From Diphasiastrum complanatum (taxonomy: Eukaryota > Streptophyta > Lycopodiopsida > Lycopodiales > Lycopodiaceae), in contig CM055101.1 in the NCBI GenBank assembly GCA_029204225.1, positions 59,816,094-59,880,093 of the forward strand: a stretch of DNA of 64,000 bases, in the 5' to 3' direction. Position 1 is the first letter of the stretch; the number at the start of each line of letters is the position of its first letter. The translations under genes and the position numbers were made by a program. The notes beneath the pieces are model-generated. The model was not told where the DNA came from. It made no database searches and saw only the letters and a program-made list of their open reading frames with translations. This document shows positions 24,139 through 38,249 of the stretch, piece after piece.

Positions 24139-24490
24139 CACATGGAACAATTGTCTTCAGGAATTGGACTTATCAAGCGAGTCAATGTCGATGACTTTCA
24201 CATGTGGAAGTATCGTATAAAGATGATACTATTATAGAAACACTATGGGATGTGGTTGACGAATCCTCAATCCTACCACAACCAAATTATGATATCATAG
24301 CCAAGTGGAAATCCAAAGATGGCAGAGCTCTTGCATTAATATCTCACGGATTCATAAATATCACACATCAGTAGCAACAAAATTTCTAAGCAAGCTTGGG
24401 ATAATCTCATTGAGTTTTTATGAGACCCAAAATGTTACCACTCATCTATTCTTCCGAAAGAAATTCTTTTTATGCAAGACTAGTAAAGAG
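24139..24490 (+). pseudogene. Copia gag N-terminal remnant
   Basis: MEQLSSGIGLIKRVNVDDFH, then MWKYRIKMILL, is the usual start of copia Gag (UBN2 type: F.NWK.RM). It is followed, after a frame change, by WDVVDESSILPQP, WKSKDGRALALISHGF and THLFFRKKFFL. Several frameshifts are present. It ends at the microsatellite region. Confidence 0.75.
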
Positions 24491-24599
24491 TGCTCGTCGT
24501 TGACGGGCAATGGCGGCCGATCTAGGTGGCGGCCGATGATCTAGTGTGTGACAGGTGACCGATTGGTGTGTGACATTAGGTGTGACACTAGAGAGAGAG

Positions 24600-25905
<1,306 letters not shown>

Positions 25906-26590
25906 ATCTTCCGCTCTTCTCGCTCATCACTAAATGAGAGCTGGAGATGTATTTATACATATCATTCTTGTTTGTTACAAGAATAGTTTTTATCTAATCT
26001 ATACCTACAAGACTAGTTTAATCTGAATGTGTACTTGGTCATGAAGTAATGTACAACAAAATCTATACAGATTGTACATCAGTTAGATTCAAGGTCCGCT
26101 TCTGGAGCATGAAGTTGTGCCGTTGTAGAAGCCATAGGTGAACTGAACTGTTGGCTTGGTGGTTCGTAATGGTCGCATGTCTGTGATTCAATCAGATTGA
26201 GTGAACGAGCTGAGAAAGCAATTGAAAGAATGTAATCAATCACAACTCACATATCGGATTAGACACTAATAGTAGAAGGTGTTGTTGATGAAATACACTG
26301 AATGCTTAACATGAGAGCATTTGCTCAATATGTAGCATGAACAACACAAGTAGTTATAGCCTTAATGCCTCAACTTTCAATGCTCAATCTTCTGCTCTGT
26401 TGCACTATTAGCGAATGCGAACTGGATGTATATATACACAACATCCTAGAAAAAGCAAGAATTGCTTAACTAATATATAATTACAAGACTAGTTTAGTCT
26501 AACCAGATACTGGTCGTGAATGTACTTTACATATATTTGATGTACAATGACATTTTTACAATGCGTGTATCAGTCAAATGAGACAAATGA
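25906..26590. other. Two related LTR-like segments
   Basis: 25945-26060 and 26420-26520 resemble each other: both have 'tacaagactagttta', then 'tactggtc(g/a)tgaa', each preceded by 'gatgtat.tatacat'. They are about 470 bases apart. They may be two LTR fragments of one decayed element, probably in minus orientation given the TATA-like 'tgtatatatacatcc' on that strand. No coding sequence. Confidence 0.4.
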
Positions 26591-26820
26591 GTCGAACGTC
26601 GAAGTAGTCAGGTGACTCAATCATCGAAGTAGTCAGATGAGTCGGATACTTTGGTCAGTCGTCGAGTGACTCGGTGGTTGAAGTAGTCAGAGATGGCCAG
26701 GTCTTCGATCTTCTTCAAATAGTTTGAAATGACATTCGAATGTAGAGATTGACGGGAATGGACATCCTTTATTTCAGAGATGAGGATTAGCCTGAAGGTC
26801 GAAGTAGTCATCCTTCAAAT
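26591..26820. repeat. Short direct repeats of 'cgaagtagtcag'
   Basis: The unit 'tcgaagtagtca' or near variants occur about four times (26598, 26627, 26678, 26799), mixed with 'gagtcgg' and 'gactcgg' words. A minor minisatellite, with no gene. Confidence 0.55.
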
Positions 26821-26959
26821 AGTTTGGCTGATTTGATTCTGTGTCAAAAGTTGCAGGTGTCAAACTGCTACATAGAAACCCATGTATTTAACTAGGTATT
26901 ACTTTGCACACTGGTATTGTAGAATGGCAAAACAAAAAATTGATCCAAATAAGTTTTTT

Positions 26960-28030
26960 CAAAGCTTGATATGTTGCGATATACAAACTCGGCAGACTCA
27001 AATGTCTATTTTGAGTCTGTATCAAATTCCTTCATTATCATTATTCTTTATGTAGATGATACTTTACTGTTCAGTAACAATCTGAATTTGTTGAAGGATA
27101 CCAAATGCATGTTAGCACAGGAATACAAGATGACTGATATGGGTCTAGCACACTACTATCTCGGAATTCAAATTTTTCGAATTCAACCCACCATACAGAT
27201 TTCAGTCAACAGAGATATCTCACCAATGTGTTGAAAAAATATGGAATGGCCGATTGCAAACCAAGTCACTTCCCACTCGACCTTGGTCTGAAACTATCAA
27301 GGGAGCAATACCCAAAATCCAGGTCATAGAAGAAGGAAATGAAGCAGTATCCATTTCACTCCATCATTGGGTCACTCATGTATGCTATGCTCTTCACCCG
27401 ACCTGATCTTGTTTACTCAATCAGCTCACTAGCCAATTTCTATCAAATCTGGGTCCAGTCCATTGGAAGGCTCTCATAAAGGTCATGAAGTATGTCCAAG
27501 CTACAAAACATCTTAGCATCGGTTATGGAGACAGCCAATCTGCCAACATTCTCGAAGGCTACACAGATGCAGATTGGGCAAGAGATATTGATACTAGAAA
27601 ATCGACATCTGGTTAAGTATTCTTGTTCAATCAAGACCCAATTTCATGGAACAGCCGAAAACAGACTTCAATAGCACTGTCTTCAATAGAATCGGAATAT
27701 ATAACTGCCACAAATGCTACCAGGGAGACAATCTGGCTGAGAAATCTGCTTGAATATTGAACTACTTCACTCACATCCGACTATCATCTACTGTGACAAC
27801 TAAAGTACTATTGCACTATCTCTTAATCTGAAATTTCATTCTTGAAGCAAGCATATCAAAATCAGGTATCACTACCTTAGGAAAAAAGTGAAAAGCAAGG
27901 AAATTTCTTTGCTTTACTGCAGGACAGTACAAGCAGCATATTACTTTACCAAGGCACTATCAAAAGAGCACCATCTCAGATTTAACAATTTGCTAAATCT
28001 GAAGATCAAAGATTTTTGAGATCCATAGTA
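26960..28030 (+). pseudogene. Copia family 1 pol remnant (RT C-terminal half and RNase H)
   Basis: ILYVDDTLLFSNNLNLLKDT holds the YVDD catalytic box. It is followed by YKMTDMGLAHYYLGIQIF, RYLTNVLKKYGMADCKPS and SIIGSLMYAMLFTRPDLVYS, then by RNase H pieces up to a polypurine tract (agggggag, 28031-28038). Numerous frameshifts are present. The matching N-terminal RT half is absent here and from the integrase fragment at 20.9-22.1 kb. The two could be parts of one element that lost about 500 bases and received 4.9 kb of other DNA. Confidence 0.88.
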
Positions 28031-28038
28031 AGGGGGAG

Positions 28039-29425
<1,387 letters not shown>

Positions 29426-29427
<2 letters not shown>

Positions 29428-29643
29428 CGCACCCGTTTGAGCTTCCGTTGACTAACCTCTTGAGCAGTTCAGTAATCATTGGCTCATTGCAGATTTACAA
29501 GTCCTTAATTCTATCAAGACGTTGTTGTAGCAAGCACGCACCCGTTTGAGCTTCCGTTGACTAACCTCTTGAGCAGTTCAGTAATCATTGGCTCATTGCA
29601 GATTTACAAGTCCTTAATTCTATCAAGACGTTGTTGTAGCAAC
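29426..29643. repeat. 109-bp tandem duplication at the start of a copia internal region
   Basis: Two virtually identical units of 109 bases ('cacgcacccgtttgagcttc' begins each, at 29426 and 29535) lie between the LTR end and the gag start codon. Confidence 0.93.
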
Positions 29644-29696
29644 CAACAGTATCTCGAAATCGTTGTTTCTACCAATGATCTCGCTCAACCAGAATG

Positions 29697-32600
29697 GATT
29701 CATCTACTAGTTCTTCTCTAATTGACAGACTCGATGGGAGCAACTACCATCTTTGGAAATTCAAAATGAAGGTCATACTACTAGCCAAACAACAAGTGAA
29801 TTCTACCTCAGCCAATTTTTCGATACAACAGCAAGAGGAAGATGAAGCATCCTTTATGACCAACGTCGGAGAAGAACAAGATATCAATTCTTGGTATCTC
29901 GATTCTGGAGCAACTTAACACATGACTCACCATCAAGACTGGTTAAAGATTATAAATCTTTCACCCACTCTGGAGTTGTGCAACTTGGAGACAACTCATC
30001 ACAATCGATTCAAGGTGAAGGAACAATCAAAATCAAATTTCAAGAAGGGGAAGTCAATGTGCTCCACATTCCAAATCTGACCAAGAATCTGCTCTCAGTT
30101 AGCAGGATCACTAATTCAGGTTAGAGGGTCAAATTTGATACACTCGGATGCACCATCCTTGACAAAACTCGAAAAGTTTTAGCTTTTGGGAGAAGAAGTA
30201 GCAATCTCTACAAACTCAGCCACTGTTATTTTTCCAACATTCAAGCTCTTCACACCTCAACTTCCAAATCATCTGATATGCTTTGGCATTTTAGACTAGG
30301 CCATTTGAGCTTCAATAGTATTCAACAAATGTCGACTCAAAAATTAGTACAAGATCTACCTTCTATCAGCAAGCCAACTTCTCCATGTGAAAGCTGTATA
30401 ATCAGAAAGCATGCTAGAAGTCCTTTCAGTTCTGACTCAGTTCATACTTCCAAAGGCCTGTTAGATCTTGTATATAGCTCCATCTGTGGCCTGATGCAGA
30501 CTACTTCCAAAGGGGGAGCTCTATACCTCCTAATTTTCATCGATGACTTCTCTCGAAGGACTGCAACCTATTTTCTAAAGAAGAAATTAGAGGCATTCAA
30601 GTTCTTCACACAGTTCAAGGCATTTACAGAAAATCAGACCTAGAGGAATATCAATGCTCTATGCACAGGTGGAGGGGGAGAATCTATCTCCCCTGAATTT
30701 AAGGAGTTCTGCAAGGCCAACAGAATACATCAACAATTTACAATGAGCTAATCACCTCAATCCAATAGTATAGCTAAACGAAAGAATCGAACACTCATCT
30801 AAAGTGCCAAGAGCATGTTGGCCCATGCCTCTTTTCCGAAGAAATTTTTGGGCAGAAGCTGTTTCAACGGCTACCTATCTACAAAATCAATCCATCAGCA
30901 AAGCCCTAAATGGCAAGACACATTATGAGGTGTGGATAGGATCAAAACCATCACTCAAAAAAGTCAAAGTGTTTGGTTGCATTGCTTATGCTCAAATCCC
31001 TGAAGATTTCAAAAAGAAGCTAGATGACAAAAACACAAAATCGATTTTCGTTGGCTACTCTCAGAGCACAAGGCATACAAGCTCTACAATCTGGAAACAA
31101 AAAAAATCATTCACGAGCAGAGATGTCATTTTTGTGGAAGATCGATTTATCAACCACAAGGGCAAAGCTGGAGAAAATTCCGATCCAAGTATCGAAGAAA
31201 TTTTTGATCCAAGTATCAAAAAAGATTCTAGGATCAAAAATCAAGAAATCGATACAAACTCGAAAATGAGCCTAAACAGCAGGGGGTCACAGCCAAAAAG
31301 ATCAAATCGACCAAGACAGCCTCCATCTAGATTTATGAATGATGCAGTCTGCTACTTCGTGTAAGAACCAAATACAATTTCGGAGGCGATGTCTACAACT
31401 GATGCTGATCAATGAAAAGCAACGATGGACACTGAATTCGATTCTGTGATAGAGAATCGAACGTGGACAGTCACTGAGCTGCCAAAGGAAAGGAATGCAA
31501 ATGGATATTCAAGCCGAAGTATGATGCTGAAGGAAGGCTGAATCAATAAAAAGCCACTCATCACCAAAGGCTATTCCTAGATTCCAGATTTGGATTATTC
31601 TGAGACCTTCAGCCTAGTTGTCAAGCATGCTTCGATCTATTTGCAGTTCTGTTTTGCAGCTGCAACAGATTTCGAAGTCCATCAAATGGATGTCCAGACC
31701 GCTTTTCTCAACGTGACCATTGAAGAGGAAATCTTTATGTCACAACCATAAGGATATGAGCTTAGAGGAAAGCAACACCTTGTGTGCAAAATTCACAAGG
31801 CACTCTATGGGCTGAAACAGTCACATTGGGCCTGGTTCTAGAATATAAATGTATTTCTTATTGAGAATGGTTTTATTCTAAACTCAACAGACTCGAATGT
31901 CTAGTTCAAGTCTGTATCAAATTTTTTCATCATCATCACTTTCTTTGTGGATGATACACTATTATTCAGTAACGATTTGAATCTGATGAAAAAAACAAAA
32001 TGCATGTTGGCCAGGGAGTACAAAATGACTGATATGGGTCCATTCCACTATTGTCTCAAAATTGAAATTTTTTGAAATCGACCCAGCCATCTGATTTTCA
32101 TCAGCCAACAGAGATATCTCACAAATGTGCTGGAAAAGTATGGAATGGCCAACTAAAAATCTAGTCTCTTTCCACTAGACCCTGGACTAAAGCTATCAAA
32201 GGAACAATATTCTAAAACTGAGATAGAAAAGGAGGAGATGAAGCAATATCTGTTTCACTCCATCATCAGCTCACTGATGTATGAAATGATCTGCACTCAA
32301 CCCGACATTGCATATTCAATTAGTTCACTCAGCCAATTCCTATCAAATCTAGGTCTAACCCATTGGAAAGCACTCACAAAAGTCATGAAGTACATCCAGA
32401 CAACCAAACATCTTAACATCTGTTATGGAGGCAGCCAACCTACCAACATACTTGAAGGATACACAGATGCGGATTGGGTAGGGGATATCGATATCAGAAG
32501 ATCAAGTTTTGGATCTGTATTTTTATACAATCAAGGCCCAATTTCTTGGAAAAGCTGAAAGCAAACCTCAGTAGCATTATCATCAACCGAATCAGAATAC

Positions 32601-32930
32601 ATTGCTGCCACGAATGCTACAAAAGAGACAATCTGGTTGAGGCACCTGCTAGCAGAAATCGACCTCGCACAGTCACACTTAACGACCATCCTTTGTGACA
32701 ACCAGAGCGCAATAGCTCTCTCTCTCAATCTGAGATTTCATTCTTGAAGCAAGCATATGAAAATCAGATATCATTATTTGAGAGAGAAAGTTCAAAGCAA
32801 GGAGGTATCCTTAGTCTACTGCAAAACAGAATCAATGGTAGCAGATTACTTCACAAAGGCTCTATCAAAGGAGCCCCATCTCAGATTCAATGAAATGTTG
32901 AATATGAAAATAATTTTGCAAGATCCACAT
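29697..32930 (+). pseudogene. Copia family 1 gag-pol, decayed, with most of gag deleted
   Basis: Domains in order: Gag start (MDSSTSSSLIDRLDGSNYHL, WKFKMKVILLA, 29697-29800) fused directly to the protease region (WYLDSGAT near 29895), so most of Gag is lost. Then pre-integrase (LWHFRLGHLSFNSIQQM, CESCIIRK), integrase core ([16 protein letters not shown]) and its C-terminal half (NGKTHYEVWIGSKPSLK). RT follows (NRTWTVTELPKE, HQMDVQTAFLNV, FVDDTLLFSN) and RNase H (YTDADWVGDIDIRRSSFG). The RT box reads FVDD. Stops and frameshifts occur throughout. It is bracketed by LTRs at 28039 and 32941 and ends in a polypurine tract (aagggggag). Confidence 0.9.
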
Positions 32931-32940
32931 TAAGGGGGAG

Positions 32941-33497
32941 TGTTGGAATTTGACGCTCAGCCTCAAATCCATTCAATAATGAGCATCCTGAAAAACTAGA
33001 AATATAAGACTCGAATTTCTGAGCAGAGGATCAAAAAATTCAGGATCGAATTTTTTTAGAATTCTTCGATACCGGATCAACTCGAAAAATTCTATTTTTG
33101 AGTCATTTATCATTTTTCGATACTTGTAAATTTCGATACTGTTGGTCTAAAATCTGACCCAACAACTTCACGTTGACAATTCGCCCACTTTGTACATGCA
33201 TTAATTGTAATGAGGCGGTTGTAATAACTGCAACAAAAGATAGTTGAAGATATTTTGTAGGATATCAATACTAGAATCTTCGTCAGAAAACTTCTTTTGA
33301 TTGTTCGAGTTTCTGTAACCGGAGTTATCGCTCTCAACGACTATAGCTAAAGTTGTCACTTCAAGCATTGTACTCACTGTTTGATATCAATCAGAGTGCA
33401 AATTTTCAGTCCTACTACTGTATCGTTTCATTGTGCATTTGTCTGAATCATTCAATTTGAATATTTTGCTGTTGTTTGTGGTGCTTCCGATCCTACA
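32941..33497 (+). repeat. LTR of copia family 1
   Basis: It starts TGTTGGAATT after the polypurine tract and ends near 'ccgatcctaca'. This copy lacks the microsatellite expansion seen at 28039-29427, so it is less than half as long. A gag start-like region of yet another copy follows directly, giving an LTR-internal-LTR-internal tandem arrangement. Confidence 0.78.
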
Positions 33498-33529
33498 CGC
33501 AGCCGCTCAAGTTTCTGCTGACTAACCTC

Positions 33530-33970
33530 TCGATTTTCGACATCATTGACAAGTTCAACGACTCTAACTTCTACATTTGAAAGTTGAAACTTCGGATGAT
33601 GTTGATAGATAGAAATGTTTGGGATGTTGTAGAGGAGTCTAACCCAAAACCAGATGACGATAATCAATTAGCGAAGGCTTGGAAGGTCAAAGATCAGAAG
33701 GCCCTAGCACCGATTACGCCCAATCTGGCCGACTCCTAGATTTCTCACGTTACCACCTACAATTCTTCCAAGGAAGCACTGGACTTGTTAGCGAATATGG
33801 ATGAGACTCAAGTTGTGACCACACGGCTACACCTTAGAAGAAAGTTCTTTACAGTAAGAATGTCTGATTTATAGCCATCACTTCTCACATCAACAACTTC
33901 AAATTTTTATTAGATCAATTATATGTTGTAGGATGTGCTATTCAAGATGATGACGCTATCATGACTTTGC
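33530..33970 (+). pseudogene. Copia gag, left half, interrupted by a DNA transposon
   Basis: Frames give IIDKFNDSNFY, KLKLRMMLIDRNVWDVVEES, AKAWKVKDQKALAPITPNLA, LHLRRKFFTVRMS and DQLYVVGCAIQDDDAIMTL, the order of a copia Gag (UBN2). Coding resemblance to gag stops at about 33970. The remainder of a gag, including the zinc knuckle, reappears at 40880-41140. Confidence 0.78.
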
Positions 33971-33984
33971 AATATAGAGGACGA

Positions 33985-34841
33985 ATGACAAAAGAGCTTG
34001 TAGATTCTGGAATATTTTTTTATGATGCTATGTATATTCCAGACAGAAATGGAGGAATGGAAAAACTAGAGTGTATATCTCTACCTAATTTTCAAGATAA
34101 CATGTGGTAAATTCCAGTCAACGACAATATAATAAAATGTTTTTGTTCCAAGCTATATAATGATGTACAAAAGTCACTCAAAACTAGTACTGGATCAAGA
34201 AATGTGCACTTAAGCTGGTTTGTTCCAATGTCATTGTTTGTCAGCTCGTTTTCAAACATGGAAGTGCATCGAAATCCCACATTGTTTGTTTGCAAAAATC
34301 TATCAGATGATTTTCTATTCAAATTCATGGACAAAGGTTGGGATATAAGATCCACCGCAAATATTTCTTGTAGAATCAAACATTCATCCATATCATTTAG
34401 ATACAGTATAGAGAAGCAAATGCTTAGTATGGTGTTTCATTATCAGAGATGGAAAGAACACAATGGTACTTGGGCCCCATTAGATCAAGATCTAGACAAC
34501 ATTGGACACACTGATCGTATATGCATTGATATCATGGCAAATGGGGAGCTACTTACTAATATTGAGGTTGAGCAGGACTGGACCTTATTCTACATTAGAA
34601 TGGAACTGACACTTTTACAGCAAGATATCCCCGAATATTTCAGCTTTATATTGGATGGAAAATAAGTATGTGAAATCTATGAATTTGTATATTAATTTGT
34701 ATTCATTATCCTTTTTGTCAATATTCGGATCACTAACTGTAATTTGATTAATGTATATTTGTGCAGATACGTAAAACACATGAAGAGAAAATCAAATGCA
34801 AAGATTTGGGCGGAATTGTTCAGATGATAGAGCAATCATAA
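33985..34841 (+). pseudogene. Small ORF with ubiquitin-like-looking C-terminus, two exons
   Basis: Exon 1 (33985-34665) reads in one frame from MTKELVDSGIFFYDAMYIPD through VHLSWFVPMSLFVSSFSNME and SISFRYSIEKQMLSMVFHYQ. It ends in a region of alternating strand-like segments (ICIDIMANGELLTNIEVEQD, WTLFYIRMELTL, IPEYFSFILDGK) that resembles a beta-grasp fold. A GT-AG intron (34666-34766, gtatgt...gtgcag) leads to exon 2 (34767-34841), IRKTHEEKIKCKDLGGIVQM, then IEQS and a stop. Two nonsense codons break exon 1: TAA at 34108 and TAA at 34663, the last codon before the splice, where the 22-kb copy has a leucine codon. The upstream frame runs on into copia gag by chance, so the start is uncertain. 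Fold and function are inference. Confidence 0.55.
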
Positions 34842-35019
34842 TACAAGATTTGTAAAAGCTCTCATAAATATCAATTTATTTCTCATTTTCTGAGAATGTA
34901 CATGTGCATCCTGTATATAATAATGAATGCTTTCCCCCCATTGTCTCTATCTTTCTATATGCCCATAATTATTCACAGGGCATTACATCAAAAATGTATA
35001 TCTCTATTTAATCTATTAT

Positions 35020-36495
35020 TTACAGCTCAAAGTAATATGGATTATCTCCACCCCACACTAGTGTCAGTTGTGGACTTGATTGGCCTCCCGTTTTCGCAGC
35101 TGGACTGGGTGTTGCATGAGATAATAAGTTCACCAACATCTGTTGACGAAACTCATATATCTCATTCATTGTAAATGCTCGACATTTATACTACAAATCC
35201 AAAAGAACCGAGTCAATTGACTTATTACAAACCAAATAAAAAATAACTTAGTTAGGAAATTCACTAGTCTATTTACCTTTTGTATATCTGGAACCCCGGA
35301 TTGCATGATGTACCACTAAGAAGTCCTGTATATTGCAGATGGAGAACCATCCACAGCTATGTCCATCATCTTGCTGAGCTGACTTCAATCAGAAAATGTA
35401 TAATAAATTAGTTGTGCACTCAAATCATATTACCTATTAGATACTAGATGAGAAATACTTACTTCTGCATCAACAATCTCCAAGTGGCTATTTATAGTGG
35501 CCCCATCCGGCCTTGGCAAAAATGGCAACATTCTGTTGTACATCATGTCCATTTCGGCATGGGTAGACTTCAAGGAATTCATCTTTAAACAGATGGGATT
35601 AATGATCCCATCTGAATCTTCCCTAAGGGAGATTCTATGCACACTCCAATGCTTACTACAAACAAGAGATAATAAGTTAAACTGAAGGAATTACAAAACT
35701 TATTAAAAATATGTGACTTGAATATATTCTATGTAATCGCTTACTTTTGGTAGTATGGAATAATAAAGACTTTGGTCTCCGAGGTTGTATGGAGAAGATA
35801 CTTCGCCGCCTTAGTTGGACTATGAAGGCTGTGTGTAAAAAAGGACAGCAAACTCCAATGTCCTTAGTATCATCGCATTTACATCTATTTACAAAATACA
35901 TCAAACCAGCCTCCACAACTAGATCTGATATATCTGCTGTCTTCTCCTTCAAGGCATCACAAAAGTCTTTATTTATGTGATTTACATAATTAATTGAACT
36001 TAGACAAAAAGAAAATTGACCTCCTAGCTTATCAATCTCTTTGGCAACATACTCATCAAAAACTATATACCTCTCAAAATCCAAAAATGAATCTTTCGGA
36101 TCAACATGAAATCTTACACAAAGATCCTTATAAAAATCACCTATTAAAGTTATATCTAGATTCGATATTATTTTATCTACAGTAGAGGTCATATCCTCGT
36201 TATTGTGGGATGGAATGGAGGGAATGGAAGAGGAACTACTTGAATAGTTAGGGGTGGCGGGAGGAGAAAAACGCATTGCAGATTGGTGTGATGGTCCAAC
36301 CAAAGGACGAGAGATATGAGAGGGGGATGGTGATTCGTTGACTACGACCCTTTGCCTAGCAGGCTTGGTGTGCTTGGTGTGCTTTCTCCTTCTTCGTTGA
36401 GGAACATGCCCTCTCTCTGTAGGTGGTGGCCTAGAGGTGAAGTCACTCTTAAAGACCTGATCGTATGTACTCCTCAGCCTCATGACAAGATGCAT
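35020..36495 (-). pseudogene. Ulp1/C48-type cysteine protease gene, four exons, inactivated
   Basis: Exons on the minus strand: 36495-35745, 35655-35463, 35373-35277 and 35177-35020, all with GT-AG introns and matching phases. Exon 1 begins with a basic and Ser/Pro-rich N-terminus (PQRRRRKHTKHTKPARQRVV). It ends KYLLHTTSETKVFIIPYYQ after a one-base loss in a T-run near 35855. Exon 2 gives NKHWSVHRISL (catalytic His) and CLKMNSLKSTH; exon 3 gives QDDGHSCGWFSI (the Gln and catalytic Cys-Gly of Ulp1). Exon 4 ends WGGDNPYYFEL with a stop. The order H...D...Q...C is that of SUMO-type proteases. The expected catalytic Asp of the DSL motif is Asn here (MNSL). The role in transposons of this kind is presumably processing of, or deSUMOylation for, the transposase. 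Confidence 0.7.
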
Positions 36496-37148
36496 GTCCT
36501 AAGGCATGAGGGTAACTCTGTTGGCGTGCACTCTGTGCAAAGCGTAGAGTCCTCAAAAAATTTAACTTGAAAGTCCTCATAGGCAGTATGGAGGGCTTCC
36601 AGGGCTGTTATGTTCCAATGAACATCATGTCAAAGTGACCTTGTCACTAATCTCCCAGACCTGTAGAACGGAGTGCGAAAAATCAGAAGATTCGTTGTCC
36701 TCTATAGTCTTCTGATATCCCTTAACCATGGTCTTCTAGGCCGACCTACTCTCCTACCAGTGCCCACTGCCCTTTATATAGGAGGATGAGGAGGCGGGGT
36801 AAATATGGTAAGATGTGCTGTCTGCTTGGTACGGGCCATTTCAACCTAAGGTATCATTATGGCACGCCAATAAGATAGAACAGAGCATATCAGACTGGGG
36901 AGGCACGTGATGGCGATATGCGAGATGACGTATCGCTATGATGCACGGAGGGGGAAGCTTTACTGTTATCAAACTCTCTAGGCGTGTGGTGGCGATATGT
37001 GGATAGTGAGGTTGGCAAGTGAACGCAGAATGCAGAGGAGGCCAGGTAAGCACAACAATATGATCATGCCAAGGCTCGTTCTTTGTCTATCTCTCCCTTA
37101 TCTACCGCGAGCCAGATTGACCAGAGCAGAACCCTACAGGACCTCCCT
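36496..37148. promoter_or_regulatory. Putative bidirectional promoter region
   Basis: About 650 bases separate the divergent starts of the protease gene (-) and the acidic-protein gene (+). It carries near-identical words in inverted and direct order, such as 'gatggcgatatg' and 'gtggcgatatg' (36907, 36977), and 'ctatataggaggatgagg'-like sequence near 36775. No conserved factor site can be named, and the regulatory role is inferred from gene orientation. Confidence 0.35.
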
Positions 37149-38012
37149 ATGTACCATATGGACGATATTGCATTCTTGTCCATTAGTGACATCGAAGACG
37201 TAATGGATCTCGGAGAAGATGAGATATTATCTCTTTTGTCAAGGATGATTTCTGAATTTAGTGATTTTATTGACTTTGATGATGACGACCTCATAGATGG
37301 CATCGACTATGAGGACCATGAAGAATGGGCAAGTGGCACAGATGCCCTTCAAAGGATGCTATCTGAGAGCAGGACATATGAGGTTAATATGCCGAGTGAG
37401 GAGGAGTTTTTGGCTTTTCAGAAAAGGTATCCGCCACCTCCCATATATACTATTCCAGCTGACCAGCAATCGACCATTATTGTTGGTCACAATTTAGAAG
37501 CTGCTAGTGTGATCCAAGCTGACGAGGAGGATCTGGTAAGTACACATTCTCACAAAAATCATTTACTATTTAATGTGTAACTGATGATTGATCTGCTAAT
37601 TTGACTAACACTTGATTATGTGTTGTAGAAAATCGTTGAAGTTGATGCCTTTGCTAGCAGGCATGGAGGATTGAGAGAAAGACAAGGCGGGAGACATAAG
37701 GATGCCTCATTGGCTCATTATCTGAAACATTTTGTAAATAATGAAATTTGTATTATTCATGAAAGGTTTTTTGTGAATGCGGGAACCTTAATCATGGCCA
37801 TCAAGGCCCTATCTTATTTTGCCCAAGGGCATAAATATCCAAAAAATACATATAGAATCATTTTTGTCGAAAGAGATGTTGCTCTTAAAGTGTTCAATTA
37901 CGTGCCAAAAAATGTTCCTATGAGATCATCTGCTCTGGCAATTCTATCAGGATATATAGATCTGAGCAAAAGGCGATCCACTCGATTTTTGGATCCGTAT
38001 GATAGGAAATAG
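37149..38012 (+). CDS. Acidic two-exon protein of unknown function (transposon gene)
   Basis: Exon 1 starts at the ATG at 37149 (MYHMDDIAFLSI) and runs to 37535. A consensus intron (gtaagt at 37536, ttgtag at 37628, 93 bases, phase 0) is followed by exon 2, 37629-38012, with its own stop. The spliced product is about 256 residues. The N-terminal third is strongly acidic (DIEDVMDLGEDEILSLLSRM, FIDFDDDDLIDGIDYEDHEE). The middle is Pro-rich (RYPPPPIYTIPADQQ), and the C-terminal half is basic (ASRHGGLRERQGG, YFAQGHKYPKNTYRIIFVER, SKRRSTRFLDPYDRK). No family was recognised. Unlike its neighbours it has no premature stop or frameshift. The open frame extends a little upstream of the ATG, to 37050. 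Confidence 0.6.
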
Positions 38013-38249
38013 TTCCTTCATGACCACAGAGCAAAAATTGGCCTTAGAGACAATGAAAAAAAATGATTGTACTCTTTTCCATTTAATGTATGTGAAATTT
38101 GAGAATTTTTGATTACACGCGTTTGATCTTTATTGAATGCCATCAATCTAATTTTGGACTATAAATTTACATGCTTTTTTGAATCTTTGATATTTAGTTG
38201 GTCTTGTTGTGTATCGAACTTGAGCTCATCTATAAAGCCATTGGAATAG
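38013..38249. other. Intergenic spacer between convergent transposon genes
   Basis: AT-rich stretch between the 3' ends of the acidic-protein gene (+) and the transposase gene (-). No other feature is seen. Confidence 0.5.

Noticed and set aside
34896-35174. Plus-strand 92-codon ORF
   Set aside because: It is the antisense shadow of the last protease exon and flanking intron.
35677-36495. The long minus-strand ORF as a complete 272-residue protein
   Set aside because: Its last 40 or so residues are in the wrong frame after a T-run shift. The neighbouring frame continues into well-formed exons with protease motifs.
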